54,544 nt of DNA from contig NZ_CAJTSC010000022.1 in NCBI RefSeq assembly GCF_910578895.1, positions 1 through 54,544 on the forward strand. The letters run 5' to 3'. Origin of the DNA: an uncultured Bacteroides sp. (GTDB lineage Bacteria > Bacteroidota > Bacteroidia > Bacteroidales > Bacteroidaceae). The stretch's first letter is position 1, and every line of letters starts with the position of its first letter. The translations under genes were made by a program, and so were the position numbers. This document shows, one piece after another, positions 43,705-51,796 of the stretch. Under the pieces are notes generated by a model that was not told the origin of the DNA, did not search any database, and was given only the letters and a program-made list of their open reading frames with translations.

Positions 43705-44802
43705 CTAAATATTTGTCTCCGATGTTATCAACGTCTGTACGATGCGCTCCGCCGTCCTTCCGTCCCATCGGTCGGGCAGGGTGGTGTGCTTCCATTCGCC
43801 ATGCAGCAGTTTGTCAAGGGCGGCAGAAAGGGCGAAAGAGTTTTCTCCGACAAGTTCGTTGGTGCCGATGCGCCAAGTTTCGGGATGCTCGGCATAAGTG
43901 TTGAGCGTGATGCAAGGCACATCAAGGAAAGTCGCCTCTTCGGCTATATTGCCCGAGTCGGTCACGATGCCTTTAGCCTGGTTGATGAGGAAACCGAAGT
44001 GCAGATAGCTTTGCGGCGGCAGGATGTGCAGGTGGGGCATGTCCAGTCCCAATGACTTCACGGCCCGTTCCACATAGGGATGTATGGGAGCCACGATAGG
44101 CATATCGCCTGCTTTCTCCACCAGCGTCTGCATCAGTGAACCGAGCACGGCTTTTTTTTCCAGCAGGTCGTGGCGGTTCAGGGTGAGCAGGATATAGTTG
44201 CCCTTGCGCAACCCGAGGCTGGAGAACCAGAGCGGTTGCACCAGCCGGTGGCGGTTGTAGCGGATGGTATCGATGAGGATATTACCTACATAGTGGATAT
44301 ATTCCGGTATCATTCCCTCCTGGTTGAGGTTACGGTTGGCAATCATTCCGGCAGTGAAAAGATAGTCGGAAATGGCGTCTACAATCGTACGGTTCACCTC
44401 ACGCGGCATGTTCATGTCGAACGAACGCGTGCCGGCTATGACGTGCGCCACTTTCAGTCCGCGTTTCTTGGCTACGATGGCACAACTCATGGTGGCGGTC
44501 ATGTCGTCTACCACCAATACCACTTGGGCGGGATGCTCGTTGAGTTCCTGTTCGAAAGCCAGCATGATGGCGGCGGCAACTTGGGAGTGGTCGCGTCCGC
44601 TGATGCCCAGGTAAGCGTCGGGCTTGCGCATGGCAAGGTCGGAGAAGAGCGAGGCATCCAAAGTAGTGTCGTCCCGGGGACCGGTATATACTATACGGTA
44701 GGAAATGTTCTTACCGGTCTCTCTGGCTGCGTCTATGGCGCGGCAGAGGGGAGCAATCTTCATAAAATTGGGACGTGCGCCCGATACGATGGTTATTTTC
44801 AT
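43705..44802 (-). CDS. Divergent UDP-GlcNAc 2-epimerase homologue
   Basis: A 365-residue protein with the WecB/MnaA fold, started at the ATG at 44802 (MKITIVSGARPNFMKIAPL); a TTG at 44826 is the alternative. Family landmarks are recognisable but altered. The GD(T) loop is VVDDMTATMS; the HVEAGLR motif is HVIAGTRS, so the Glu equivalent to E. coli Glu117 is Ile; and the GHR motif is TLNRHD, replacing the catalytic His213. The PREVNR (Glu131 region), APIHP and VTDSGNIAEEA segments remain. It may be a UDP-sugar enzyme with changed chemistry or a binding protein. Not beside other nucleotide-sugar genes, although a capsule locus begins 8 kb away. Confidence 0.75.
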   Translation of the reverse strand: MKITIVSGARPNFMKIAPLCRAIDAARETGKNISYRIVYTGPRDDTTLDASLFSDLAMRKPDAYLGISGRDHSQVAAAIMLAFEQELNEHPAQVVLVVDDMTATMSCAIVAKKRGLKVAHVIAGTRSFDMNMPREVNRTIVDAISDYLFTAGMIANRNLNQEGMIPEYIHYVGNILIDTIRYNRHRLVQPLWFSSLGLRKGNYILLTLNRHDLLEKKAVLGSLMQTLVEKAGDMPIVAPIHPYVERAVKSLGLDMPHLHILPPQSYLHFGFLINQAKGIVTDSGNIAEEATFLDVPCITLNTYAEHPETWRIGTNELVGENSFALSAALDKLLHGEWKHTTLPDRWDGRTAERIVQTLITSETNI

Positions 44803-44881
44803 TGCCGATATAAATTGATGAGACAAAAATACACTTTCTTAGGGAAATTATTTGTTACTTTGCGGAAAAAGAACGCTTCTC

Positions 44882-45502
44882 ATGCCTACATTTGTTCAAA
44901 TACTCGATTTCATCGGTACATTTGCCTTCGCCATCAGCGGCATACGGCTGGCTTCGGCGAAACGTTTCGACTGGTTCGGTGCCTACGTGGTAGGTTTCGT
45001 GACTGCCATCGGTGGCGGTACGATACGCGACCTGTTGCTGGATGTGCCTCCCGGCTGGATGGTCGACCCTATCTACCTGATATGTACCGGACTGGCCTTG
45101 CTATGGGTCATTTTCTTCGGGAAACATCTTATCCACCTGCACAATACGTTCTTCATATTCGACACGGTGGGGTTGGCGCTGTTTACGGTAGTGGGTGTGG
45201 GCAAGAGCCTTGCATCGGGCTATCCTTTTTGGGTGGCGATTATCATGGGCAGTATTACCGGAGCGGCAGGCGGTGTGATACGTGATGTCTTTATCAATGA
45301 GATACCGCTTATATTCCGCAAGGAGATTTATGCGATGGCGTGTGTGGTGGGCGGCACCATTTATTGGCTTTGCGATCTTGCCGGCATGCACTCTTACGGT
45401 TGTCAGCTGATAGGCGGAGGTGCCGTGTTCATTACCCGTATCCTGGCTGTGAAATATAAGATTTGCCTGCCCATACTGTCGGGCAATGGTGAGGAAGAGT
45501 AA
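44882..45502 (+). CDS. TRIC/UPF0126-family membrane protein
   Basis: A 206-residue membrane protein with about seven hydrophobic segments in two homologous halves. Each half carries the family glycine motif: ISGIRLASAKRFDWFGAY with GGGTIRDLLLD, and GAAGGVIRDVFINEIPLIFR. Such proteins (YadS/YicG type) are related to trimeric intracellular cation channels. The ATG at 44882 is used because an earlier in-frame start only adds a polar leader. It is divergent from the epimerase homologue with an 79-bp gap containing a -7-like TTACTTTG. Function in bacteria is uncertain. Confidence 0.85.
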   Translation: MPTFVQILDFIGTFAFAISGIRLASAKRFDWFGAYVVGFVTAIGGGTIRDLLLDVPPGWMVDPIYLICTGLALLWVIFFGKHLIHLHNTFFIFDTVGLALFTVVGVGKSLASGYPFWVAIIMGSITGAAGGVIRDVFINEIPLIFRKEIYAMACVVGGTIYWLCDLAGMHSYGCQLIGGGAVFITRILAVKYKICLPILSGNGEEE

Positions 45503-45577
45503 GGAGACGGAGAACCGGTTTTTCCGTTAGTTTCCGATATTTGCAAAAGGGGATGTGGTTTTTAGCATCAACAGACA

Positions 45578-46477
45578 TTATATTTTCCACAAAGGTTCAT
45601 TCTGCCAATTTAGGGGAATTCCCATTGCCTTACCATCAACATTCGGGTATTGTTCCAACAACTTTTGGAAATGCGATTTCATGTCATTTTCAGGTGATAT
45701 GATATCAATGAACCATTTGATTATGCAGACTTCATAAAAGGTTCTGTGAGGTGGGATAGCATTGCTTATCCAAGGACGTCTCATCTTCCGTGCGACCATC
45801 GGATTAATGGCGTATTGCCTGTTCCACACCCTCGAATGATGACAACAGGAATTTCTTGTAAGGGTTATGACTGTTAGCCATGAAGTAAAAACGGGTATGG
45901 GTAGGTCGTAACGCGATGCAATCTTCTTTTTTAAAGAATTGGATTTGATGTTTTCATAGATACGTGTCACTACTCCCAAAGGTAGTATCTCAATAAGCAT
46001 CCATGCGGGAGGATAATCATTGCTGTATTTATGTTTGAAATGTAGTATGAAATCCTCCTTTGAGTTATTAAGCTCTCGGTCAATCAAATCCATTGTCCTG
46101 TTGAATTTGGCTGAGTTGGCGAATATGGAACTGTCAGTCATCCAGAAGATATTTCCTGTTTCTTCAGCTACGGTGTTTGCCAAAGTGCTACGTAGAGAGA
46201 TTTCTATCTTTTCTATTTCGTTGAAAAGGAATATACGGAGCTTCTTATCAAATCGGTAGAGTTTTATAGCTGTTTCAAAGTCACTTCCCGATTTAAAAGA
46301 CTGCTGTTCTTTGGGAAGTGCGAGGAAAGGATAAAGGTATGCGCTTAACCGATAGTAACCTATATTACGTATGTATAGGCACGCCGCTTGCCTGTCATTG
46401 ATGGCAAGCCCCCTTTCGGAAAGTAATGAAACTATAGTCTCCGGGGTATTATACAGTTTAGGGAAATTTATTACCAT
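45578..46477 (-). CDS. Abi_2 (AbiD/AbiF-like) HEPN abortive-infection protein
   Basis: A 299-residue protein of the Abi_2 family. It has the typical opening PETIVSLLSERGLAINDRQA with ACLYIRNIGYYRLSAYLYPF and the central LYRFDKKLRIFLFNEIEKIE. A C-terminal HEPN ribonuclease motif R-N-x4-H is in LTRNSCCHHSRVWNR (Arg about 208, His about 213-214). Family members are antiphage or toxin RNases thought to cleave RNA on infection. The gene is visibly more AT-rich than its neighbours and interrupts housekeeping genes, suggesting acquisition. A strong promoter and terminator-like leader (46484-46573) sit directly upstream. No protein antitoxin is adjacent. Confidence 0.85.
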   Translation of the reverse strand: MVINFPKLYNTPETIVSLLSERGLAINDRQAACLYIRNIGYYRLSAYLYPFLALPKEQQSFKSGSDFETAIKLYRFDKKLRIFLFNEIEKIEISLRSTLANTVAEETGNIFWMTDSSIFANSAKFNRTMDLIDRELNNSKEDFILHFKHKYSNDYPPAWMLIEILPLGVVTRIYENIKSNSLKKKIASRYDLPIPVFTSWLTVITLTRNSCCHHSRVWNRQYAINPMVARKMRRPWISNAIPPHRTFYEVCIIKWFIDIISPENDMKSHFQKLLEQYPNVDGKAMGIPLNWQNEPLWKI

Positions 46478-46483
46478 AGGTAT

Positions 46484-46536
46484 AAAAATAAAACGACCCC
46501 CGATTTGAGCATTGTTAAGAGGCTTGGGGGTTCTCG
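46484..46536 (-). ncRNA. Candidate short leader RNA with terminator before the Abi gene
   Basis: Starting just after the -7 element, the minus strand contains ACCCCC and GGGGGT (46526-46531, 46496-46501) around a 24-nt loop. TTTTATTTTT follows (46484-46493), then the Abi ATG 6 bp later. This has the form of a Rho-independent terminator inside a very short 5' leader, so most transcripts could end as an RNA of about 50 nt. Its existence as a separate RNA is inference. Confidence 0.45.
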
Positions 46537-46541
46537 TAATA

Positions 46542-46573
46542 CAAAGATAGAAAAAAATATTCTGCCTGCCAAA
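46542..46573 (-). promoter_or_regulatory. Promoter of the Abi gene and its leader
   Basis: Minus strand TTTG (46570-46573), 20 bp, TATCTTTG (46542-46549): a full match to the Bacteroides promoter pattern. Confidence 0.8.
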
Positions 46574-46601
46574 TTTTCTCTACTGTTTTTTCAACTGTAC
46601 G

Positions 46602-46692
46602 CACGGCTTTTTATTTATAGGAGTCGTTAAAGGGAGTTAGAAGGAGTTATCGTTCTTCGGACCCGGAGTTAGAAGCTGATAGCTCTGTTGAT
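46602..46692 (+). repeat. Dispersed repeat family B, copy 2
   Basis: Matches 43586-43675 in the same orientation (CACGGCTTTTT, AGGAGTTATCG, TTCGGAC, GATAGCTCTGTTGAT conserved). With the hairpin at 46772 it fills the 46478-46857 gap, where I see no gene. Confidence 0.65.
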
Positions 46693-46771
46693 GTATAGCG
46701 ATGCTATCGGCTCGGTCGGTATTTGTTCTTTGAGTAGGTTATAAGATAATTCATGTTATCTCCGTTTCATA

Positions 46772-46818
46772 AACAAAGCGTAACGAACGTTGTTTCAAAC
46801 GATTCGTTACGCTTTGTT
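46772..46818 (-). terminator. Hairpin after galK
   Basis: Perfect 15-bp arms AACAAAGCGTAACGA / TCGTTACGCTTTGTT around a 17-nt loop, about 40 bp beyond the galK stop. No long T run, but a very stable stem. Confidence 0.75.
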
Positions 46819-46857
46819 CTAACTTGCAATACTGTTCGTATTTATTTTACATCTCTA

Positions 46858-48012
46858 TTACTCCAGTCTGCGTGCCCCGTCGCTGATTACAACATCGTAA
46901 ATCTTCGGGCTTCTGTTGAATTTGGCTGTAAATTCTTCTTTGGCTTTTTCGATAAACGTGTTGTATAATTCCTCTTTGACGAGGTTGATGGTACAGCCGC
47001 CGAAGCCGCCACCCATGACGCGCGAGCCGGTTACGCCGCAATCAAAAGCAAGGTCGTTAAGGAAGTCGAGCTCTTCGCAGCTTACCTCATACAGTTTGCT
47101 CATGCCGTGGTGCGTTTCGTACATCTTCTGACCCACCGTTTCATAGTCGCCTTTGCCCAAAGCGTCGCACACATCAAGCACGCGTTGGATTTCTCCAATC
47201 ACATATTCCGCACGCATGTAGTCTTCCGCACTGATTTCAGCCTTGGCTTCTTCAAGCATTTCCATGTTGCAGTCGCGCAGGAACTCTACATGCGGGTGCT
47301 TCTTCTGGATAGCCGCTACAACGGCTTCGCAACTTTGGCGGCGTTTGTTGTAGGCGGAAGAAGCAAGTTCGTGCTTTACTACGGAGTCTACCAATACCAG
47401 ACGGTAACCTTTCGGGTCGAACGGGAAGTATTGATATTCCAACGAGCGGCAGTCCAGACGGATAAGGCTGCCTTTTTTGCCGAATACGGAAGCAAACTGG
47501 TCCATGATACCGCAGTTGACGCCACAGTAGTTATGCTCCGTTGCCTGGCCTATCTTTGCCAATTCGAACTTGTCTATCTTGTTGTCGCCGAAGAGGTCGT
47601 TCAATGCGTATGCGTATGTGCTTTCCAATGCGGCGGAAGAGGACATGCCCGCGCCCAAAGGCACATCGCCTGCGAAAGCGGTATTGAAACCTTTTACTTC
47701 CACGCCGCGCTTAATCATTTCGCGGCATACGCCGAAAATATATCTTGCCCAGCTGGCGCGGGGAGCATCCTCCTCGTTCAGGCCGAATTCCACATAGTCT
47801 TTCAAGTCGATGGAATAAGCCTTCACTGTGTCTGTGCCGTTGGGCTTGATTTCCGCAATCATACCTTTGTCGATTGCTCCGGGGAATACAAAACCACCGT
47901 TGTAGTCGGTATGCTCGCCGATTAAATTGATGCGACCCGGAGAAGCATAAACAGCTCCTGTTGTTCCGTCAAAATGCTTGATGAAACGGCTTCTTACGTA
48001 TTCTATATCCAT
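46858..48012 (-). CDS. galK: Galactokinase
   Basis: A 384-residue GHMP kinase phosphorylating galactose at C1 (Leloir pathway). Signature GRINLIGEHTDYNGG near residue 27, ATP-binding PLGAGMSSSAALES (about 115), CGVNCGIMDQFASVFG and the C-terminal GSRVMGGGFGGC (about 330). Length equals E. coli GalK. Last gene of a galM-gluP-galK operon, 44 bp after the transporter. Confidence 0.97.
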   Translation of the reverse strand: MDIEYVRSRFIKHFDGTTGAVYASPGRINLIGEHTDYNGGFVFPGAIDKGMIAEIKPNGTDTVKAYSIDLKDYVEFGLNEEDAPRASWARYIFGVCREMIKRGVEVKGFNTAFAGDVPLGAGMSSSAALESTYAYALNDLFGDNKIDKFELAKIGQATEHNYCGVNCGIMDQFASVFGKKGSLIRLDCRSLEYQYFPFDPKGYRLVLVDSVVKHELASSAYNKRRQSCEAVVAAIQKKHPHVEFLRDCNMEMLEEAKAEISAEDYMRAEYVIGEIQRVLDVCDALGKGDYETVGQKMYETHHGMSKLYEVSCEELDFLNDLAFDCGVTGSRVMGGGFGGCTINLVKEELYNTFIEKAKEEFTAKFNRSPKIYDVVISDGARRLE

Positions 48013-48056
48013 GATATTGTTTTTTAAGGTGAATAAATCTGATTACCTGTATATTA

Positions 48057-49367
48057 TCAATCAACTTTAATGTCTTTGTTCACATTCTTGCAACCTATCA
48101 GTCCGTAGAACAGCAGATATGCAAGGGCTGCGATGATTACCCAGTAGCTTGGCATGAAGCCTGCAATGTCGGCAACCAGACCCTGGATTACGGGCAGGAT
48201 GCCACCGCCGCAAACCAAAACCATGAACAGTCCGGAAGCGGCTGCCAGGTATTTGCCCAAGCCCTCTACTGCCAGGTTGAAGATGCCGCCCCACATGATG
48301 GAAGTGCACAAACCTACCAATACCAGGTACATGGCGTTGACGGGAACCTTTGCAAGTCCGAAAGAGAGGCCTCCGGTAGCGCTTTGTTGAAGCACCGGTA
48401 TGTCTACAAGCGTCTGGGTGGACGAGAAGATGGCGAGGAATACCAAAAGCAAACCTAAAGCGGAAGTGAAGGTAAGCATTGCCTTGCTGGAAATCTTGGC
48501 ACCCAATGATGCGCCTGCCAAACGGCCTATCAACATCAGGAACCAGTAAGTACCTACTACAAATCCGGAAATGGTAGATGCGATGCCTGCACCGCCTTTT
48601 TCTATCGGGTCGGTGAGAAACAGGTTCAATGTGCCCGGCACACCTACCTCAATACCTACATATACGAATATGGCGATGGCTCCCAGGATGAAGTGGCGGA
48701 ACTTCAGCGCGCCGGACATCAGCTTGCCGATAGGTTCTGTAGTGGTAGCTGCGTTGGGTTCCGGTATCGGGACGAACAGCAGTACAAGAAATGCAAGTGC
48801 GAATACCGCCATTGCCGTGTACATTACGGGGAATATCTGGGAAATGGTAGCTTTCTCGATGGAGCCCGCGATGAGGATACCCACGAACATCGGTGTGATG
48901 GTTGCCATTACGGAGTTGAACGAGCCGCCAATCTGGATAAGCTGGTTGCCTTTGTTGCCTTCACCGCCCAGTTTGTTCAACATCGGGTTTACAACCGTGT
49001 TCAGCAAACACATGGAGAAACCTGCGATGAATGCACCGATCAGATAAACGGCGAATGCCATTTCAGGACTGGAGTGTCCGGACAGGAATTGGATGCCCAC
49101 ACCTATGAAGCCGATAGCCACTGCGATAAGCGCTGTCTTTTTATATCCTACTTTCTGTAATAAAATGCCGCTTGGTATTCCCATTACCGCATAAGCGATG
49201 AAGTTGCCGAAGTTACCCAGCATTCCTAAGGCATTGGATACGGAGAACTGGTTCTTAAGCACAATTCCCATAGGAGCTGCGAGATTGGTAACGAATGAGA
49301 TCATTCCAAAAAGGAAAATCATCGTGATGATGGCAATGAGTTTACCGTTTTGTTTTTCTTGTGTCAT
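48057..49367 (-). CDS. gluP: Glucose/galactose MFS transporter (FucP/GluP family)
   Basis: A 436-residue inner-membrane protein with 12 predicted helices. Family features include GMISFVTNLAAPMGIVLKNQ near the start, FIAGFSMCLLNTVVNPMLNK (about 113-132), EPNAATTTEP in the cytoplasmic loop and EVGVPGTLN (about 240). It would bring galactose or glucose in by proton or sodium symport. It sits between galM and galK, 48 bp after galM, so galactose is the likely physiological substrate. Confidence 0.92.
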   Translation of the reverse strand: MTQEKQNGKLIAIITMIFLFGMISFVTNLAAPMGIVLKNQFSVSNALGMLGNFGNFIAYAVMGIPSGILLQKVGYKKTALIAVAIGFIGVGIQFLSGHSSPEMAFAVYLIGAFIAGFSMCLLNTVVNPMLNKLGGEGNKGNQLIQIGGSFNSVMATITPMFVGILIAGSIEKATISQIFPVMYTAMAVFALAFLVLLFVPIPEPNAATTTEPIGKLMSGALKFRHFILGAIAIFVYVGIEVGVPGTLNLFLTDPIEKGGAGIASTISGFVVGTYWFLMLIGRLAGASLGAKISSKAMLTFTSALGLLLVFLAIFSSTQTLVDIPVLQQSATGGLSFGLAKVPVNAMYLVLVGLCTSIMWGGIFNLAVEGLGKYLAAASGLFMVLVCGGGILPVIQGLVADIAGFMPSYWVIIAALAYLLFYGLIGCKNVNKDIKVD

Positions 49368-49415
49368 GATTTTGTTTAAAGTTATTAAGTTTATAAATTA
49401 GGTTAGTTAGTTCAT

Positions 49416-50519
49416 TTATTCCTGTACACCGAACTTATAGATGGTGATTTGCTGGTATTCGTCTCCCGGAAGCAATACCGCCGACGGGAAATGCGCCTTG
49501 TTGGGAGTGTCGGGGAAACATTGCGCTTCGAAGCATACGGCGCTTCTTGCGGGGAAAGTGGCGCCATGGGCACCGGCAAACCCGCTCAGCCAGTTGCCCG
49601 TATAGAGTTGCACGCCGTTTTCGGTGGTATATACTTCCATCGTACGTCCGCTTACGGGTTCCGTGCAGGTGGCGGCAAGGCTCAGTTCACCGCTTTCCGT
49701 TTTGTTCAGTACATAGCAGTGGTCGTATCCGGTGCCGTTTACCAATTGCCGGAACTTGTCGTCGATACGCTCGCCGATGGTGTGGGGAGTACGGAAATCC
49801 ATCGGCGTGCCTTCCACTTTCAGGATTTCTCCGGTAGGAATGGACACTTCGTCGATGGGAACATAGTAGTCGGCATTGATGGTAAGGATATTGTCCAGAA
49901 CGGTAGGCGTAGGGGTTGAAATGCCTGCCAGGTTGAAGAAACCGTGATTGGTGAGGTTTACAACAGTGGCTTTGTCGGTAGTGGCGCGGTATTCTATAAC
50001 CAGGGCGTTCGTCTCGTCTTCCAGGCGGTACGTCATTTCCACCTCTAATGTGCCGGGAAAGCCCTCTTCGCCGTCGGGGGATGTGTAGTTGAAAATGACG
50101 GTCGACTCATTGGGCTGCACCGCATCCCATACACGGGCATGGAAACCGGTCGGACCGCCGTGCAGCGAGTTGGGACCATTGTTGACTGCCAATGAGTGTT
50201 CCTCGCCGTACAACGTGAATTTCCCGTTGGCAATCCGGTTGCCGTAACGGCCTATTGTGGTGCTTAAAAATGGCTCGGGGCTGTTGATTACATGCTCTAT
50301 GCTGTCGTGCCCTAAAACGACATTGGCGTAGTTGCCGTTCTTGTCGGGCACCATAATCGAAAGAATGGCGCAACCGTAGTTGGTCACCGCCACTTCCATG
50401 CCCAGCGCATTCCTGAGGATATATAAATCTGTTCTCTTGTTGTTTATATTCTTTTGAAAGTCTTTCCTGTCCAGACCGGACAGATTTCTTTCTGTTGCGG
50501 TAGTGTCTGTCATATTCAT
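49416..50519 (-). CDS. galM: Cytoplasmic aldose 1-epimerase
   Basis: A 367-residue mutarotase, started at the ATG at 50519 (MNMTDTTATERNLSG); a reading from 50597 adds a leader inconsistent with family members. No signal peptide, in contrast to the lipoprotein mutarotase encoded at 18584, so this one serves the intracellular Leloir pathway. Catalytic features: TTIGRYGNRIANG, NLTNHGFFNLAG (catalytic His) and the C-terminal SAVCFEAQCFPDTPN. First gene of galM-gluP-galK, divergent from manA. Confidence 0.94.
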   Translation of the reverse strand: MNMTDTTATERNLSGLDRKDFQKNINNKRTDLYILRNALGMEVAVTNYGCAILSIMVPDKNGNYANVVLGHDSIEHVINSPEPFLSTTIGRYGNRIANGKFTLYGEEHSLAVNNGPNSLHGGPTGFHARVWDAVQPNESTVIFNYTSPDGEEGFPGTLEVEMTYRLEDETNALVIEYRATTDKATVVNLTNHGFFNLAGISTPTPTVLDNILTINADYYVPIDEVSIPTGEILKVEGTPMDFRTPHTIGERIDDKFRQLVNGTGYDHCYVLNKTESGELSLAATCTEPVSGRTMEVYTTENGVQLYTGNWLSGFAGAHGATFPARSAVCFEAQCFPDTPNKAHFPSAVLLPGDEYQQITIYKFGVQE

Positions 50520-50647
50520 GGTATTATTTAATTTTCTTGCAAATAAAGAGAAATTCTTTTGTTCCCCCAAGTGATTAAGGAGAAATGTGGCGAACATTTT
50601 ATGAAAGTTTAGCGTTTAACAAACAGAAGACAAATTGATATTTTTTG

Positions 50648-50655
50648 TATGTTTG
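50648..50655 (+). promoter_or_regulatory. -7 element of manA
   Basis: TATGTTTG matches TAnnTTTG, 51 bp before the manA ATG. No clear -33 TTG at 19-21 bp. Confidence 0.5.
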
Positions 50656-50706
50656 TCGCGTATAATCTAAAACAGTATTGAATTGTACTAATTTTAAAAA
50701 CAACGA

Positions 50707-51681
50707 ATGTATCCTCTAAAATTTGAGCCCATCCTGAAACAAACCCTTTGGGGGGGCGACAAGATTATCCCATTCAAACATTTGAGCGAATCCTTGCCGA
50801 ATGTAGGCGAGAGTTGGGAAATTTCGGCGGTAGAAGGTAGTGAATCCGTAGTAGCCAATGGCGTGGACAAAGGATATACTTTGCCCGAAATGGTCCGTAA
50901 ATATAAAGACGAATTGGTGGGCGAAGCGAACTATGCCCGGTTTGGAAATAAATTTCCGTTATTGGTGAAATTTATTGATGCCCGGTTGGATTTGTCCATC
51001 CAGGTGCATCCGGGTGAGGAGCTCGCCAAAAAACGTCACGGCGAATTAGGTAAAAACGAGATGTGGTATGTGGTTGCCGCAGACAAAGGCGCGAAACTGA
51101 TTACCGGATTTGCCGAGGAGATAACCCCGAGGGAATATAAGGACAGGGTGTATAACGGGACGTTTGCCGAGGTTCTTCAGACTTCTGCCGTAGAGCCGGG
51201 TGATGTGTTCTATGTGCCTGCCGGTCGTGTGCACGGCATCGGTGCCGGAGCGTTTGTGGTGGAAATCCAGCAGACTTCCGACATCACTTACCGCATCTTC
51301 GATTACAACCGTAAGGACAAAGACGGCAAACCCCGTGACTTGCATATCGGCCAGGCTATGGATGCCATTAACTTTTCTGATGTGCAGGATGATTTCCGTA
51401 CGGAATACGACCGCACGGAGAACGAGCCCGTAGAAGTGCTGGCAAGCCCTTATTTCACCACCTCCGTATATGATATGACGGAAGAGATTACTTGCGATTA
51501 TTCGGAACTGGATTCGTTCGTGATCTTTGTTTGCGTGGAGGGTGCCTGCCGTCTGACGGATGACGCCCGGAATGAAGTGACCCTGCATGCCGGCGAAACG
51601 GTGCTTTTGCCCGCCGCTGTGCAGGAAGTGACAATCGTGCCGGAAGGCGGAAGGGTGAAACTGCTCGAGACTTACGTATAG
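50707..51681 (+). CDS. manA: Mannose-6-phosphate isomerase, class I
   Basis: A 324-residue cupin enzyme interconverting fructose-6-phosphate and mannose-6-phosphate, feeding GDP-sugar and capsule synthesis. It shows the opening FEPILKQTLWGG, GESWEISAVEGSES and zinc-binding LDLSIQVHPGEELAKKRHGE. PAGRVHGIGAGAFVVEIQQ (about 175) and DITYRIFDYNRKD follow. The short form of about 320 residues is typical of the Bacillus/Bacteroides enzymes. Single-gene unit ending in a strong terminator. Confidence 0.95.
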   Translation: MYPLKFEPILKQTLWGGDKIIPFKHLSESLPNVGESWEISAVEGSESVVANGVDKGYTLPEMVRKYKDELVGEANYARFGNKFPLLVKFIDARLDLSIQVHPGEELAKKRHGELGKNEMWYVVAADKGAKLITGFAEEITPREYKDRVYNGTFAEVLQTSAVEPGDVFYVPAGRVHGIGAGAFVVEIQQTSDITYRIFDYNRKDKDGKPRDLHIGQAMDAINFSDVQDDFRTEYDRTENEPVEVLASPYFTTSVYDMTEEITCDYSELDSFVIFVCVEGACRLTDDARNEVTLHAGETVLLPAAVQEVTIVPEGGRVKLLETYV

Positions 51682-51747
51682 GAAGTTAATATGATTGCTG
51701 CAATGAAGTTAACCGCGTAGTGTGAAACCGGTTAACATCGTTGCCTT

Positions 51748-51793
51748 AATGAAGTTAACATCATTGGCAACATGATGTTAACTTCATTTTTTT
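51748..51793 (+). terminator. Terminator of manA with competing hairpin
   Basis: 17-bp perfect stem (51748-51764 AATGAAGTTAACATCAT with 51772-51788) around GGCAACA-type loop bases, followed by seven T (51787-51793). An upstream GTTAACATCGTTGCC segment (51731-51745) can pair with the loop and 3' arm instead. Confidence 0.85.
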
Positions 51794-51796
51794 CTT

